From NCBI GenBank assembly GCA_026724425.1, contig JAIUCV010001275.1, positions 62,001 through 126,000 on the forward strand: DNA of 64,000 bases, in the 5' to 3' direction. Shown here in pieces: positions 62,421 through 64,000 of this stretch (the first letter of the stretch is position 1; the number at the start of each line of letters is the position of its first letter). Both the position numbers and the translations under genes were made by a program. Origin of the DNA: Erythrophleum ivorense. Taxonomy: Eukaryota; Streptophyta; Magnoliopsida; Fabales; Fabaceae. Below the pieces are notes generated by a model. It saw nothing but the letters and a program-made list of their open reading frames with translations, had not been told where the DNA came from and searched no databases.

Positions 62421-62945
62421 TCAGTGGTTCTCAGAGAAAAGACCCTCTTCTTCCCCCAGAAACCTTGCCAGCACTTCATCATCCCATTCACAATCAAACT
62501 CATCGCAGCCATCCAATCCATCCCCGAAAACCAAACTCTCCTCACGCGTCGTGTCATTGCTCGAAGCCGACGCGCTACTCTCCTTCCCCAACGCCTCCAC
62601 CGAACCCACCAGCTTCCTCAAACCGTTCGTGTCGATGCTGGCCATCACCGACGTGCCCGAATCGGAGAACGACGACCCACAGCTTTCCTCATTGCCGTTT
62701 ATCGTGATGTACGATGAGGAGGATTGAAAAACCAACAGCGACGAGTATGGGTCGTCGATGAATCTCACTCTACCCACTGTGCTTGCTGGTTCCACCACCG
62801 CATCTTTCCCATCCTCCAACAGATTCAGAAGCTCCCCTTCAGACCCATCGTCTTCCACTAACAACCAAGCAACAACGTCGTCCGCGACGGCGCCGTCAGC
62901 GGTTGCTGGCCTCTTGGCGGCGGCGTCGTCTCCTTGGGCTTCCAT
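62421..62945 (-). CDS. Unrecognised acidic plant protein (174 aa, intronless)
   Basis: I do not recognise the family. The chosen ATG (GCCATGGAAGCC, a strong plant start context) opens a GC-rich frame of 174 codons ending in TGA. The protein is acidic and Ser-rich. It has an Ala/Asp-rich head, an AWLLVEDD segment at 26-33, a Leu/Glu stretch at 36-45, an F-I-D-D-P-Y-S-S motif at 62-69, a Ser-rich N-E-E-S-C-G-S-S-F-S-D-S region at 85-96, and an E-F-D-C-E-W-D-D-E-V-L-A-R-F-L-G-E-E-E tail at 149-167. Acidic residues around Trp, Leu and Phe resemble transcription-activation or protein-docking segments; that is inference. No signal peptide or membrane segment is seen. The frame stays open 99 codons upstream, but that part reads as a leader. 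ABRE-type sites lie upstream. Confidence 0.7.
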   Translation of the reverse strand: MEAQGDDAAAKRPATADGAVADDVVAWLLVEDDGSEGELLNLLEDGKDAVVEPASTVGRVRFIDDPYSSLLVFQSSSSYITINGNEESCGSSFSDSGTSVMASIDTNGLRKLVGSVEALGKESSASASSNDTTREESLVFGDGLDGCDEFDCEWDDEVLARFLGEEEGLFSENH

Positions 62946-63191
62946 GGCACAGCAATGGAAGAAAATGACGGTGATGGAGGATTGTAGCGTGTGTACAGTT
63001 TTCAGTCGAACTTGTGAAGAAGAAGAAGAAGAAGAAGGAAGAAGGAGGGATTTGAAGAAATTTGCAGAAGCAGGAGAAGAAGAAGGAAAAGGAAGGAAGG
63101 ATCTGGAAGGGACCCACAGGGAAGGAAAAGATGATATGTAACATATGATCAGTGATTTGAAAAGATCGATGGTGGCCGTTGATTTGAGGGT

Positions 63192-63201
63192 GCCACGTGG
63201 C
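63192..63201 (-). promoter_or_regulatory. G-box / ABRE (GCCACGTGGC)
   Basis: A perfect palindromic G-box with the CACGTGGC ABRE core lies about 250 bases upstream of the ATG at 62945. Such sites bind bZIP (ABF/GBF) or bHLH factors. Confidence 0.6.
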
Positions 63202-63227
63202 AAGAGGATGGGCAGGAACGAGACGTT

Positions 63228-63235
63228 AACGTGGC
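63228..63235 (-). promoter_or_regulatory. Second ABRE-like site (AACGTGGC)
   Basis: The ACGTGGC core lies about 27 bp from the palindromic G-box. Paired ABREs at this spacing are typical of abscisic-acid-responsive plant promoters. Confidence 0.5.
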
Positions 63236-63309
63236 GGCGCATTGAGGAAGAGACTGGAGAGAAAAATGGCGGGAAGAGAGAGAGAGAAGGAGGACGTACG
63301 TAATGCCCA

Positions 63310-64000
63310 TTTGCAGAGTACAGAAAGTGAGTTGGACTGGACTGTTACTGGACATGGGGCATGACATTTTATTTTATTTTTTTTAATTTGTTATATTGCC
63401 CTTTACGCTTCCATATTTATTTTTACCTTTTTTTTGGGTCATTTTATTTGGCTGTTATATTGACTGTATGTTATGTTCACGATTCATCATGCCATAATAC
63501 GACAAGCGCTAGTCAATGTCTTAAGGGAACGGTTAAATAGACATTGAGTAAAGTGTTGTTTTATGTAAAAAGAAGTTATAAAAAAAGAGAGAGAGAGAGT
63601 TGTGTTAAAAATAGGGAAAACAAAAATAATCAATCAAAAAAGTTAATAGGATTGACAAAGTTATTTTATTTATATTTTTAAAAGAAATTTTTTTTAACAA
63701 GCATTTGTCCATTATGATTAAGTTTTTGATTGTTTATTTATTATCCTAAAAATAACTTTTATAGATTTTTTTCTCTTATTTAGATTTAAGAATTAAGTTT
63801 GAGAGTTTACAATTTAAAGTTTATGATAGGATTTCGAGAGCTTTAGGATGTAAGCCCAGTTTGGTATCCAAAGGAAAGTAAGAGAAAATGAAAAATTTTT
63901 ACATAATTATTATTTTATCTTTTTAACTATTATTCAATTATAATTTAATTCTATCTATTAATTATGATTTAATCATTAAAAATAAATGTATTAAAGTCAT
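63310..64000. other. AT-rich stretch to the window end
   Basis: It probably includes the distal promoter of the gene at 62421-62945. A GA tract is present at 63585-63600. No gene was seen. Confidence 0.4.

Noticed and set aside
62758..63141. 127-codon plus-strand frame
   Set aside because: It overlaps the acidic-protein gene in antisense and consists of low-complexity Ser/Thr and Glu runs mirrored from that gene and its leader.
62421..63242. 273-aa reading of the acidic protein from the upstream ATG
   Set aside because: The extra N-terminus is low-complexity and reads like a 5' leader, G-box and ABRE sites lie within it, and the internal ATG has the better start context.

Overview
The window is nuclear genomic DNA from a flowering plant, most likely a eudicot. 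It is very AT-rich. Its genes have plant-type introns (GT..AG, U-rich) and its repeats are typical plant transposons. I cannot name the species. Three genes can be supported, and together their coding sequence covers well under 10 percent of the window. No CRISPR, operon, rRNA or tRNA was seen.

Layout. The first 28 kb is repeat-rich and gene-free. It holds a LINE RNase H fragment (about 1-390), an 861-bp MITE with a TAA target duplication (1378-2238), a degenerate gypsy-like solo LTR (4461-6160) and a near full-length but dead hAT transposon (7327-14678). A 735-bp solo LTR with a perfect 5-bp target duplication sits inside that hAT. The 3' end of the hAT and its flank, which carries a LINE RNase H relic, was then duplicated in direct tandem (13645-17624 and 17625-23268). 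A third, older and partial copy follows (about 23570-24950). Several later insertions can be dated against each other because sister copies preserve the empty sites.

From 28393 to 35028 (+) lies a complete 19-exon BGAL1-like beta-galactosidase of 851 aa. It encodes a secreted cell-wall GH35 enzyme with a C-terminal galactose-binding lectin domain. From 47530 down to 45884 (-) is an intronless polyamine oxidase of the PAO5 type (548 aa), with a clear TATA box. From 62945 down to 62421 (-) is an intronless gene for an acidic 174-aa protein that I do not recognise. It lies behind two ABRE/G-box elements.

The spacers between genes hold small MITEs, fold-back elements, a LINE relic on the minus strand (about 43210-43900) and an old repeat-flanked retroelement relic (57.2-59.7 kb). 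Three GC-richer islands (about 26.5, 44.5 and 53 kb) look functional or formerly functional, but I could not assign them. The three genes have no evident functional link beyond ordinary plant housekeeping or development. I found no convincing new biological system. The most informative feature is the nested and duplicated transposon history at 7-25 kb.
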